A stretch of DNA of 64,000 nucleotides, from contig OY747704.1 in NCBI GenBank assembly GCA_963556495.2, forward strand, positions 3,366,001 through 3,430,000. Reading direction: 5' to 3'. Source of the stretch: Valencia hispanica (Eukaryota > Chordata > Actinopteri > Cyprinodontiformes > Valenciidae). The notes below the pieces were generated by a model. It worked only from the letters and a program-made list of their open reading frames with translations, did no database searches and was not told where the DNA came from. Made by a program: the position numbers and the translations under genes. Below, piece after piece: positions 49,001 through 62,692 of this stretch. Position 1 is the first letter of the stretch, and each line of letters starts with the position of its first letter.

Positions 49001-52000
49001 AGAGATCACACTCTCCACAACAGACTTGTAGAAGATCTGCAGCATCTTGCTGCAAACCTTGAAGGACCTAAGCTTCCTCAAGAAGTCCAGTCTGCTCTGT
49101 CCCTTCTTGTAGACGGTTCACTGTTCAGTCTCCAGTCCAGTCTGTTGTCAAGGTGAACTCCGAGGTATTTATACTCCTCAACCACCTCCACTTCTTCTCC
49201 CATTGACCTATTACCATTTCTTCTGAAATCTACAATCATCTAATTTGTTTTGTTCACATTCAAGGTAAGATGATTATACACGGAATGATGATAGTCAGCC
49301 ACTAATTGTGCAAGTTCTCTCACTTAAAAAGATGAGAGATGCCTGTAATTTTCATCGTAGGTATACATCAACTATGAGATACAAAAGGGGGAAAAAAATC
49401 CAGAAAATCATATCTAATTTTTAAAGAATTTATTTGCAAATGATGGTGGAAAATAAGTATTTGGTCAATAACAAAAGTCCATCTCTGTACTTTGTTATAT
49501 ACCCTTGGTTGGTAAGGACAGAGGTCAAACATTTTCTTTAGGTCTTCACCAAGTTTTCACACACTGTTGCTGGTATTTTGGCCCATTCCTCCACACAGAT
49601 CTTCTCTAGAGCTGGGATGTTTTGAGGCTGTCGCTGGGCAACACAGACTTTCAACTCCCTCCAAAGATTTTCTAAAGGATTTAACTGGAGACTGGCTAGG
49701 CCACTCCAGGACCTTGAAATGCTTCTTATGAAGCCACTCCTTCGTTACCCGGGCGATGTCTTTGGGATCATTGTCATGCTGAAAGACCCAGCCACGTTTC
49801 ATCTTCAATGCCCTTGCTAATGGGAGGAGGTTTTCACTCAAAAGCTCTCCATACATGGCCCCATTCATTCTTTCCTTTACACGGATCAGTGGTCCTGGTC
49901 CCTTTGCAGATAAACAGCCCCAAAGCATGATTCTTCCACCCCCATGCTTCACAGTAGGTATGGTGTTCTTCGGATGCAACTCCGGATTCTTTCCCCTCCA
50001 AACACGACAAGTGAAGTTTATACCAAAAAGTTCTATTTTGGTTTCATCTGAACACATGACATTCTCCCAATCCTCTTCTGGATCATCCAAATGCTCTCTA
50101 GCAAACCCCAGACGGGCCTGGACATGTAGTGGCTTAAGCAGGGGGACATGTCTGGCACTGCAGGATTAGAGTCCCTGGTGGCGTAGTGAGTTACTGATGG
50201 TAGCCTTTGTTACTTTGGTCCCAGCTCTCTGCAGGTCATTCACTGGGTCCCCCCGTGTGGTTCTGGGAGTTTTGCTCGCCGTTCTTGTGATCATTTTGAC
50301 CCTACGAGGTGAGATCTTAGGTGGAGCCTCAGATCAAGGGAGATCATCAGTGGTCCTGTATGCCTTCCATTTTCTAATAATTGCCCCCACAGTTGATTTC
50401 TTCACACCAAGCTGCTTACCTATTGCAGATTCAGTCTTCCCAGCCTGGTGCAGGTCTACAAGTTTGTTTCTGGTGTCCTTTGACAGCTCTTTGGTCTTGG
50501 CCATAGTGGAGTTTGGAGTGTGATTGTTTCAGGTTGGGGACAGGTGGCTTTTATACTGATAACGAGTTCAAACAGGTTCCATTAATACAGGTAACGAGTG
50601 GAGGACAGATGAGCCTCTTACAGAAGAAGTTACAGGTCTTGTTTGTAGGTGACCAAATACTTATTTTCCACCATAATTTGCAAATAAATTCTTAAAAAAT
50701 CCGACCATGTGATTTTTTTTTTTTGGATTTCCCCCCCTTATTTTGTCTCATATCGGTTCATCCCTACTTTTGACAGTTAAAACCAACCACACTGCTGGGA
50801 TTGCTTCTCTGCTTAATTTAAACACCCCATAATCCTTTACTGTCACATGACCAACCAAACACCACATGACTCCCTTTCCTTATTGGACCGATACCGATAT
50901 GGTAATGTCTAGGGCAGCACGATTAACCATTATCGCATCGATATTGAGGTTTTAACTCCTGCGATAACTTAACCTCAGGAGGCTGAGGTTTTTTTCCCGC
51001 CCCTGACATTTGAGTGACAAACCTATTCTCCAATCAAAAGGGTTGAGTCTCGCATTCCTGGCTTGCTGGCCAATCAGAAACGGCGATGGGAAACAAGCTT
51101 GTATGCAGAGCAGTGTTGCCAACTTGACGACTTTGTCACTATATTTAGCGACTTTTCCGACCCCCCCGGCAACGGTTTTCTTAAAAAGTGACTAGTGACA
51201 GATCTAGAGGCTTTTCCATGTGTTGCTAGAGACTTTTGGTGACTTGTTCAATGTGAAAGCAGAATGTATTTCTCACTGTTCTCAGCGGGTAGCTGCCTTG
51301 TCTTCTCTCATTCTCTCCCCTCTCTCTCCTGTTGCTCCTTCAATCATGAAACTGATCAATGATCAGCTGATCGGCTTTTCTGTCGCAGTCCCGGTTCTGT
51401 TTGTTTATCGCGACTTTTAGCAGATAGAGGAAACCAGCGGGTGTCGAGCTAAACAACAGCAGCACGTTTAAGCTTGATAAACTGTTGTTAGTATTGATTT
51501 AATATGACTTTCTGATGTTTGCTGGAGCCACAGCTATAAAAGCTGCTGGTCATGATATCGGTTTGATAATGTGGTGAGATGGAAACATGAAGATGAAACC
51601 AGGAGATGTTCTTACTGAATCATCAGAGCTGAACAGCTGATGGAGAAACAGGTTTACCTTTTAGGTGACATGAATGAGTTGAAGGGACGTTATAAACAGT
51701 TTCTGAGAGACAAATAACACCAGGATCGTTTTATGTAGCTGACAGCTGGTAGCTGTGCAGGGGCGGCTCAAGCAAAGTTTTGCCCGGGGGCAGGTAGGGC
51801 ATTAACAGGAAAAGGGGGGCACAAATACATACTTTTCTTTCTTATTCTCATTTAAAATGTCTAGCTTTTAATAAATAATTATCTGACTCTTACAACCGAT
51901 TGGATATAGTGGTCATAAATTCTTTATCGTATACAGTAAATATTAAGTCTAATACAGTATATATCCTACTAAGCTATAATACTTTTTCCTTCTGCAGTTC

Positions 52001-55000
52001 TGTCGAAGAAAGATGTTAAATCTATTTAATTATTATAGAAAAATAATTCATTTCTGTGCATTTGTTTTACACGTGCATTAAATTAAAGTCGATTAGGTGG
52101 ATTAAGCATCATGAGGCGAAGGGTGGGGGGTGGTTCCTTATTCTTTTTGCTGGGAGTTGGCAACCTTACTGTCAGGTTACTACGTCTTATCTTGCAGAAG
52201 GCTGGATAAGGTCTTGTTTTTATTTGTTATTGTCATTTATTTTAAAATGTGTGCAATATAACAGTTTCATGTTTAGTAAATGGCAGTGGACTGCAGAAGA
52301 TTGTGTTTTCTAATTGTAAATCTAAATCTAATAGTTCATTTTCTATTTTTCAATGGCAAATATTCATCAATTAAAAACAAAAATTAAGCTACATGTTTAA
52401 GTTAATTTCCATTATGTCTTATTCTTTGGTATTTAGGTTCAGGTATTTAATAATCACGAAGCATTGAACAATCTCATTACCTCAATCACTATGTAGTTTA
52501 CATTAGAGATTTTTCAGGTTCAACAGCAGACAAAAGCCAGAAGAGGGCCTTGGCCATATAAATATTTTTTAGGTTATTGTATATTGTTCGCATTGTGTGT
52601 CAAGTTGTACAAGACTGTGTTGTAAAAGTAACAATATATTTAATTCATAATTTTAGTTTTATGCACTTAAAAGTATCGAAAGTAAAAATCGAAAATCCCA
52701 TCGCAACATTTGTCAGAAAAACCGCAATTAGGTTTTTTTGTCAAAATCGTGCTCCCATAGTAACGTTTAACATCAGCTGATACCGATGTTAACCCTGACA
52801 TATTGCACATCCCTAACTTAAACCATGGCAAACCAGTTGGGGTTTATTGTTTTACTTACAAATTTAAATATGGATGATATAAATGGTCAAAAACCACAAG
52901 AATCTGGTGTACTATTGAATTCTGTTATGTCGTATTTTTTAGAAGAAAAGATTATGACACATTACAGTAGATGTTTGGGTAAAGTACAGCGCCCAACCTG
53001 GTGGCTACGAAGTCATGCATGGTTGATTAGACTGCACCAGTTTGTTCTCCAGAGAATCTGGCATAGATATACGATCTGAGCAGCTCTGTCTTTGTCTGAA
53101 TGTGATGATGTGGCAGCTCCGTCGAGAGGTGAGGCTGAGGCGGGAGTACCTGTACAGGAAGGCCCAGGAGGACCGGCTGCGAACAATAGAGGAGAAGAAA
53201 CTAAAGCTGAAGGACGCACTCAACAGTGAGACAGCACAACTACTAGATCGCCTTTACCTCATGCATTTTGCATGATTGGTTAGCACTAGAAGTTGTCCAA
53301 CCACAAATCCCCATGTAACACACACTTATTTGTTCTTGACCTCAGAAAACTGTCCCCTTCCATCCGACGTCCGCCAAGAAGCCCTGGGGCTGCAGAAGCT
53401 GGTGGAGTACGATGACGACGGGGCAGAAGGTGAGTGTGTGAGTCCGTTAACCTGCTCTTTGCTACACATGTCCCTCTCACTTCTTCTGACCTCCACTCCT
53501 TCTGCATTCAGGTGTCAGCTCTCACATGGACGACGAGTATAAATGGGCCGGAGTGGAGGATCCGAAGGTGTTGGTGACCACCTCCAGAGACCCCAGCTCC
53601 AGACTCAAGATGTTTGCCAAGGTCTGATGTTCCTGTGCTGAGAGGAGGGATTATGTAGAACACATGGAAACAAAGCGTGTGATGGTTCTCTGATCACCAC
53701 AGCCCTCTTTCTCTCACTGCTCTAGTGTAACCCAAGCCACAGGCAGCTCTGAATGCTGATTCCCAGAATGCACTGCTGAGGTGAATGCCTTGTACTCAGG
53801 CATCTGTACAGCTGATTAATAACCTGCTGTTGTATTCATCCTCATTCAGAGTAGTGGGTGAATAAACTTTCCCAAGAGGGAAAATAGCTAACTGAAATAC
53901 AATATAACTTAAAATTCATTTCTATGTATGTAAAAGTGGATTTTATATGAAGGTGTTGAACTTTTCCACATTTTGTCACATGACAACCACTTGCTTGGTG
54001 TATTTGATGTGTGATGTGTCACAGCCCAACAGCTCCAAGTCGTGCGTAGTCATACGTAGAAGGAAAGTAGTCCATGAATAGAAATCAGAAAAATGTGACG
54101 TGGACTAGTGTTTGGCTCCCTGCAGTCCCAGCTGAAGCCTGCTGGGGATCGTCTCTACCAGTAAAGCTCAGGTTGTGTGTGAACATCATCCTGCAGATCT
54201 CTCCACAAAAGCCTCGTTTCCACTGAGTGGAACGGTGCAGTTCGGTCCTGTCTGGTCTACTATTGAGTTATTCTGACTTTTTGATGGGAGCTTTTCCACG
54301 GCCTACTGAACTCTCCCTGAGCAGGCGGGGTTTACCCTAAACGCTAGTGTGGCGTCATATTGGAGGGACGAGGAGGTGGTTGACACGCAAAAAACACAGA
54401 AGAAGAGGAGGAAGAAACAACAGCATCCAGCAGCTCATGGTGGTCTTTCTTGATTTTTTCTTTACATAAATACGACCGCTGTGTTTAATAAAAGGCTCTG
54501 TGCAGAACAGAGGACCGGTGTGTAAAGTTGACATTTAAACTTACTGCAGTGTTTATGAGTTCACCCAATCAAAGGACTGTGTTATGTGACGCCAGTAGCT
54601 CCGCCCCCCTGAAGGGGGCCCATTATTGGACCGGTACGGGCCTGCTGTATGGGCCGCTTTCACAATGGAAACGAGGCATAAGTCTGAGCTGTATTTAGGT
54701 CTGGACATTGATCATGGATCATGGATCATTCCAACACATGAATGTGTTCCTAGTAGCTGTGACTGGATGTTTAGAGCGCTGCTCTCTCTCTGGAAGGTGA
54801 ACCTCCACCCCAGCCTCAGCTCAGCTGCAGGCTTTCTTCCAGGATTGTCCTGGATTTAGCTCCAACCATCTTTCCATCAACTTCCACTAGCTGCCCTGTC
54901 CCTCCATTGGCAGAGCAACTTCCTTCACATGTTTGCTGTCTCCTCTGCATGGCTGGTGGTTAACTACAAGCATGACCTCATCGGGCTTTCTATAATAGTT

Positions 55001-58000
55001 TCCTTATTGCCACTGTTCCACAAAGGCCAGATTTGTGAAATGATTGACCTATAGCTGTCCTGTTAGTGAATTCTCCCCTCTGAGCTGTGGATCTCTGCAG
55101 CTCCTCCAGAGTTGCCATAGGTCTCTAGCTGTTCTCAGCTTTGGATTCTCATGTAGAACCTAACCAGGCTTTAAACCTCTCCTCCCTGACCTATGACCTG
55201 CTGCTGGGTTCCTTGGTCTCCATGATGCTCATTGTTCTCTGATCTCTAAAGAGTCTTTTTAAAGAATTTTACTGACCCGTCATCATTTTTCTGCTTCTCT
55301 GCCTTGTCTTTGTTTGTGTTGGTCCAACAAAAGGTGAAAGGTCAACTTGTATGCATATTTTTTTCAGTTTCCGAGCAGATGCATGGAAATGCTTGCTGCT
55401 TTCAAAAACAGCTCTTTTTAAAGAACATTTCGAGGTGAAGGTGCTGGATGTTGTTGTGGATCAGTAACGAACGCAGAGGACTGACTGACCTCAGCGTAGC
55501 TGTAGCTTTCTATACAAAATGTTGAGGGGAGGAGTGAATAACGAGCCTTCATGTTGTCCCCAGGAGGTGAAGCTGATGTTTCCTGGCGCCCAGCGTATGA
55601 ACAGAGGAAACCATGAGGTGGCGGCGTTGGTGCAAGCCAGTAAGGCCAACAACGTATCAGACCTGGTCATCGTACATGAAACCAGAGGACAGCCAGGTAT
55701 GTAGGCTTTTTCTGTTTCAGCCAGATAAACCTTTAAGTTATGATTGTATACAGTGACCATAAAGAGTATTCACCCCCTAGGATGTCTTACCCTTTTATTG
55801 CTTTTACTGGAGTTCAGTTCCATCCATCATCAATAGAAGAAGTATGGCCTATGTGTAAATCTGCCTGTCCTCACTGCCTGAGTTACAGTGCAAGGTCGAG
55901 ACTAGAGAGAGAGAGAGAGAGGACACCTCTGACTAGGCTGAACGAGTTACAAGCTTCAGCAGCTGAGATTACAGAGACTCTGCAGACAACAACTGTTGTC
56001 AAAGCTTCTTGGGAGAGTGACAATGAGAAAGCCACTGTTGAAGAGATCTCAGATCAGGGCTCAGCTAGAGTTTGCCAAAAGGCACATGGGAGACTCCATG
56101 GTAGAGAGGAAGAAAGTTCTTTGGTGTGATGAAACACCCTGAAACACTGCACATTACCATGAACACACCATCCCCACTATGAAGCACGGTGGTGGCAGCA
56201 TCATGCTGTGAGTGTGCTTCTCAGCAGCAGGCCCTGGAAGAATTGTAAAGGTAGAAGGTAAAATGAATGCAGCAAAATACAGAGAAATCATGGAGGACAA
56301 TTGAGCCTGTTACAAAAAACAATGGTGCCACTTTCCAGCAAAGCGTAGACGGCATCAGGGAGCCTTTGGTCATTCATAAGTGGTCAAGTCCGGCATCGCG
56401 GTAATATTACGGTCTGCTTGGGTGTGCGAATGGGACAATTTTCTTGCCACTGTGTATTCAAAGGACACATCATGGCGGCAGTATTACCTTGATATGCCAC
56501 CACGGTGTGTCTTTTAAAACAGGCTCAGGTTTCCACCTGCCAGAGAACTACACCTTGAGAGAATATGTATTATCCAGCAAGACGACGACCCAAAGCATCC
56601 AGGTACACCTTCACAGAGAAGTGGTGGATGTTCTGGAGTGGCCTAGTCAAAGTCCAGACCTCCAGCACATCTGATCCCTACCAACCTGACAGAGCTGGAA
56701 CTGTTTTTAGGAAGAATGGAGGAAACCTGCAGCATCCATATGAGCAGCCAGGCTCAGACCTGTCCACACAGACTGGTTACTGAGACTGCAGACAAAGGTC
56801 CATCGGGAAGAGGGGGGATTATTTTATTTATCTATTTAATTTTGTCACTTATTTTGTGTTACATATTTGTATAACATTTTCATTATTTAGTAGAAATCAG
56901 TTACTACTTCGAGGTTAAGGAGATTTTTTATATACACTTTTATAAAAATAAAAAAGGAAACACTAAAATAACACATCATATATCTGAATGAATGGAATAT
57001 TCTTATTAAATACTTTTTTCTTTACATAGTGGAATGTGCTGACAACAAAATCACACAAAAATTATCAGTGGAAATCAAATGTATTAACCCATGGAGGTCT
57101 GGATTTGGAGTCACACTCAGAATTAAAGTGGAAAACCACACTACAGACTGATCCAACTTTGATGTAATGTCCTTAAAACAAGTCAAAATGAGGCTCAGTA
57201 GTGGGTGTGGCCTCCACGTGCCTGTATGACCTCCCTACAACGCCTGGGGATGCTCCTGATGAGGTGGAGGATGGTCTCCTGAGGGATCTCCTCCCAAACC
57301 TGGACTAAAGCATTCGCCAACTCCTGGACAGTCTGTGGTGCAACGTGGCGTTGGTGGATGGAGCGAGACATGATGTCCCAGATCTGCTCCATTGGATTCA
57401 GGTCTGAGGAACGGGCGGGCCGGTCCATTGCATCAATGCCTTCCTCTAGGAAGAACTGCTGACACTCTCCAGCCACATGAGGTCTAGCATTGTCTTGCAT
57501 TAGGAGAAACCCAGGGGCAACTGCACCAGCATATGGCAGTCAGGCTACCTCTGGGAGCACATGGAGGGCTGTGCGCCCACACACACACCATTACTGACCC
57601 AGTGCCAAACCGGTCATGCTGGAGGATGTTGCAGGCAGCAGGACGTTCTCCATGGCGTCTCCAGATTCTGTCATGTCTGTCACAGGTGCTCTGTGTGAAC
57701 CTGCATTCATCTGTGAAGAGCACAGGGCGCCAGTGGTGAATTTGCCAATCTTGGTGTTCTCTGGCAAATGCCAAACGTCCTGCACGGTGTTGGACTGTAA
57801 GCACAACCCCCACCTGTAGACATTGGGCCCTCATATCACCCTCATGGAGTCTGTTTCTAACCGTTTGAGCAGACACATGCACATTTGAGGTCATTTTGCA
57901 GGACTCAGGCAGTGCTCTTCCTGTTCCTCCTTGCACAAAGGCGGAGGTAGCGATCCTGCGGCTGGGTTGTTGCCCTCCTACGGCCTCCTCTACATCTCCT

Positions 58001-61000
58001 GATGTACTGGGCTGTCTCCTGGTAGCGCCTCCATGCTCTGGACACTACGCTGACAGCCACAGCAAACCGTCTTGCCACAGCTCGCATTGATGTGCCATCC
58101 TGGATGAGCTACACTACCTAAGCCACTTGTGTGGGTTGTAGACTCCGTCTCATGTTACCACTAGAGTGAAAGCACCGCCAGCATTCAAAAGTGACCAAAA
58201 CATCAGCCAGAAAGCGTAGGAACTGAGAAGTGGTCTGTGGTGACCACCTGCAGAACCACTCCTTTATTGGGGGTGTCTTGCTAATTGCCTATAATTTCCA
58301 CATGTTTATTTCATTTGTACAACAGCATATGAAATTGATTGTCAATCATTGTAGCTTCCTAAGTGGACAGTTTGATTTCACTGAAGTGTGATAGACTTGG
58401 AGTTATATTGTGTTGTTTAAGTGTTCCCTTTATTTTTTGGAGCCGTGTATTTTTATTTGCTGTCAAAAAAGCCAAGTTATGTTGATCATTCAGTTCAATT
58501 TGTTTCTATAGCACCAATTCATAACACGTCATCTCAAAAAACTTTACAAGAAGTCATTTCAATTCAATCATGACAGCAGACAGTCGCCTGCGTTGTGTTG
58601 ACTTCACAGCAATCCCTCATACTGAGCAAGCATGTAGTGAGAGTGGAGAGGAAAAACTCCTCTTTAACAGGAAGAACCCTGCACCAGAACCAGAACCAGG
58701 CTCGGTACAAGCGGCCATCTGCCACGACCGACTGGAGGTTCAAGAAGAGAAGATCATGGTTGATTTGTCACAGTAATAAAAGGGTAAAGCATCTAAGGGG
58801 GGGGATACTTATTATAGATGCTGTAGATGTTTTAGTGAGATGTAGATCAGATCAGAAAAAGGCTGCTATTGTTCATCTGTCTCTGGGTTTATGTCATTGA
58901 ACCAAAAACATTTTTTATGAGCTTTAATCAACATTCAGTCCTGTAGTTGAACACTGGAGCTTTTAAGGCTTTATAAATCAGACAGTCGAGTAGAGAACTT
59001 GATATTGGCAATCATTTGCTCCAAAATTGTTATCTAAACATCCAAATCTGATGAAGCTGTTTAGCTTCAGGCCATCAGGGGGTGGCGATGCTCAGCACCA
59101 GTGGACAAAGTCCTCAGGAGACATGACATTCCTTTTTACACATCAATGTGTTGAGGACTGCAGACTGCACAAACCATGAAGTCCAGACCAAAGAAAACAG
59201 ACATCAGAGTCATAATCAAAATCACCAAAAGGATTAAGAGGTATCAGACCAGGAAATGGGTCCAGAAAGAGCAGCCTGGTGGTTGGCTGGCTGTCGTAGG
59301 GAGGAGGAGGCGGGACTTGTTGAGCTTTTCTTTCCTGCCCAGCCAATCAGCTCTAACAGGACCAGTGTGGTAATTGAGAGCCAGTGATTATAAACACACT
59401 TTTGGACAATAAAGAGTGTATCTGACATGTCTCCTGGCCACTTGATCCACTTTATAACTGTGTTTTAGACATGAAGTCATTGATAGTAGAAGTAGTCTCT
59501 TCAGATGTGGTGTTCTGCCTTTACAAACGTGATTTTGACTCTTTCTAGATTGAAATGTTCCAGTTTTATTCTTAACTTTAACAATATTTGTTTCCATGGA
59601 CTGTATGAGAAGTCCTGTGTGTAGGGAACAGACTCCTCAGCATGGCACTGTCCCACTGGAATATATTACAGGCTTGGGTTTCAGGACTGGAAGTTGACAA
59701 AAATCAAATTAACTCCATGAGGCAAATCATTATGACTTCATTTATTTAGCACTAAAGCAACGGCTCCAAACGTCTAGCAGGCCAAAGTACTCCCACTTAC
59801 TAAAATTACAGTGAAATTCTGTAATATAAAACCCACTCATCAGTAATTTACTAAGAAGAAGTTGAATAAATGCAAACAATCAGTCCCAGCACCGCTGATG
59901 GCCCCCAGGCCACCCTTTGGACAACCTGCCTCTGAAGTAGGCATATAGAATATGTCAGTCTTATCTTTAGTGAGGCAGAGATTATTTATCAGCAGACTAC
60001 ATGTTTTCAGGATGTTATAAGACATAATAATTCTTGTTTAACTGAGTGTGTGGAGTAAAGAGAGACTTGTGTTATATGATGGATGTTCTTGTCTCTTTAC
60101 AGATGGCTTGGTTGTTTGTCACCTACCATTTGGACCCACGGCTTATTTCACGCTCTACAACGTGGTAATGAGGCACGATGTTCCCAACATAGGCACCATG
60201 TCTGAGGCCTACCCACACCTCATTTTTCACAACTTCACCTCACGCCTCGGCAAAAGGGTGAGCGCGGAGCGTGCTCTGCACAAGCTCTGGGGATATTGTC
60301 TTACATCCCTTGTTTGTGCATAAAACTAATTAATTGTGCTTGTGCAGGTGTCGAATATCCTGAAGTATCTGTTCCCAGTCCCCAAAGAAGACAGCAGGCG
60401 TGTCATTACGTTCGCCAACCAGGAGGACTTTATCTCGTTCAGGTCAGTGTGAGGGAAAACCTCATATCAAGTCAGATAAAGAAAGAAATGAATACAAGGC
60501 TGAGTTCTCCCTTTTATTATTTAGGCATCACACCTATAAGAAAACGGACCACAAGAACATCGAGCTGACAGAAGTAGGACCCAGGTTTGAAATGAAATGT
60601 AAGTATTGGTGGCTAGATCTGATCCTGGAACAGCAAACACTACAGTATACATGCTGCTGATGGTTTTATTAGCAGATACTCCAGTAGTGTTGTCTTTTCT
60701 TTAAAGCTCCAAACTCTCCTGAGCAATGTTCCCTCTAAGCTGCGCGCCTGCGCAATTGCGCACTGCTGACACAGTCATCACGCACAGAAAATCTGCTCTG
60801 CTCACACACAAAAAATCTAACCGGAATTGAAAAAAACCACAACAAACAAATACTTCATTCTGTGCTATTTTACAGATGAATCAATGAGCATATGTACCGA
60901 CTTACAGTTCCAGCGGTGCCCCTGCACCGGTCCAGTTAGAAAAAAAACACTCACCTGAACCCGTTATCCATGGTTATTGCCATATCAATGCGGCAGAGAC

Positions 61001-62660
61001 CCGCACACTGACACAACACAGATTAAAGATGGACACGGGTATGCAAATAAGACTAAGGTAAAAATAAAAAAAGAATCCAGACACAAACTCAGATCCTCCT
61101 GTCTATATATGAGCGGAGCGCTTTTGTCTGTGCACAGAGCGGCTGACAGCGCCAAGTTTGTGCGCTTTGAAATGTGCTTGATTTATTTAGAAAGTCTGCA
61201 GCGTTTTGGTGGAATTTTCTTTAACGAAAAGGGGGATTATGGAATGTTCTGAAAACATCTGAAGTGTTCGTTTTATTCCACTCAGAAACGTGTTTGATCT
61301 CGCCGTTTGATTCTGCATTTGGGTTAAAAGATTTCACTTCAAGACAACAACGTTTATGTCACTGAGTGACCAGTGGCTGGCTGCTGCAGCCAATGATGCG
61401 ATTCATATACGTATTTACACAGCTAATCAATCGATATTTGTGCTACATTTCAAGCATCCAGCACAGACTGTGAAAGAGGCTTTAGTTTAATGAATCGTAT
61501 CAAAACAGCATTGAGAAATTGTCTTGAAGTGGACCATTTGGATCAGCTGATGCGCATAAAGTCAAAGCTGCAAACAGATGAGGCCATCAACAGCGTGTAC
61601 AACCACTGGATAAATGAGAAGGACAGACGACAAAAATAAAGTGAAATTTAAGTCCTTAATCAGATTTGTGCTCATCTAGTGTCATGCATTTACAAAGTTC
61701 ATTTATGAAAATTGATCATTAAATACCAGTTTATGAGTAGCAGAAATAGAGAATAATCGTGTGATTATATTCTGTATTTTACAGACAAAGAGTTACTTTT
61801 ACCCAGCGCTTAGCAAGAGCTTCTCACAATGCCTCATGCTTATAACACAAGTCAGACCTTTATAATAAAAACGTTAAGTATGTTTTCAAAATTAGAGTTC
61901 ATAGTTAGCTTGGCTTATTTGGCAGTTCATGTTTCTCCACAGTTATAATGAAATATTTATACTTACAATAGTGTTAACACACTGCACAGGTCATAAGATC
62001 TTTGTCATTTTCATTGTAAGTGGGATAATGTACTTAGTTAAAAAGTATTCTCACAGAAATGTAAATGCTTTAATATGATTATTTTAATAAACTATGTAAA
62101 CTGGATGGATGTGATGCTGGCATGACCACAGTGCACACATCTGACGTTGCTCACAGTGGTCAAAGGGAGCGCTCAGGGCGTTTGTGTGTTTGCTCAGACA
62201 CATGAAAAATTAGAGGGAACATTGGTCCTGAGGGCTCCATAAAATATCTGACATGTTTCTGTTCCTAAGCCATGTAGCTCCAGCACAATGGTCAAACTAC
62301 AGATCTAAATCTTCTCTCCCATATAGTGCCTACAGCTAATATTCATATTCGCTGAACATGTTGTTAGGTTACAGCCACACCGTTCAGGTTTCCATGTTGA
62401 ACATCATGAATCATTGTCCTTGCCCGACTGTGTTGGTCTATCTCAAACAATCCTAAGAAATACCCTGAAGTCTGTGGCTGTAACGTGACAAAGATGTGAA
62501 AGGGTTAAACGGGGTGGGAAAACTTCTGCACTGTGCTGGCTCCAGAACGTCTGAGGCTCACCAGCTCTCTGGGTTTCTAGAGGCTACTAATGTGGGCAGA
62601 ACTTCCCTGATAAAGCTCTGCAGGCCTCACTGCCTTGGGGGGGGGGGGGGGGGGGGGGGA

Positions 62661-62692
<32 letters not shown>

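Larger units (their letters stand above)
47198..52815. mobile_element. Nested transposon stack bounded by hAT-like MITE ends
   Basis: Two sets of hAT-like ends are visible. AAGGATGAACCGATATGA (47198) pairs with TCATATCGGTTCATCCCT (ending about 50766). GGGGATGCACGATATATCAG (about 47313) pairs loosely with CATATTGCACATCCC (ending about 52814). Inside are a jockey/Rex-like LINE, an L2-like LINE, a Tc1 transposon, a second hAT MITE and copy B of another element, each listed separately. The two outer pairs cross rather than nest, so some rearrangement must have happened. Confidence 0.45.

Noticed and set aside
53108..53275. imp4 start at ATG TGG CAG (53108)
   Set aside because: It adds two residues absent from the family, and the CAG is the acceptor for the exon beginning CTCCGTCGA; the ATG-only exon gives the exact human length.
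54626..54859. 77-codon frame crossing a MITE end
   Set aside because: It spans the boundary of the MITE at 54677, so it cannot be an old gene.
59176..59373. 65-codon basic frame beginning [12 protein letters not shown] with a nearby AATAAA at 59408
   Set aside because: No homology recognised, no splice or promoter support, inside an imp4 intron; likely chance or an unrecognised repeat. Transcript data could reopen it.
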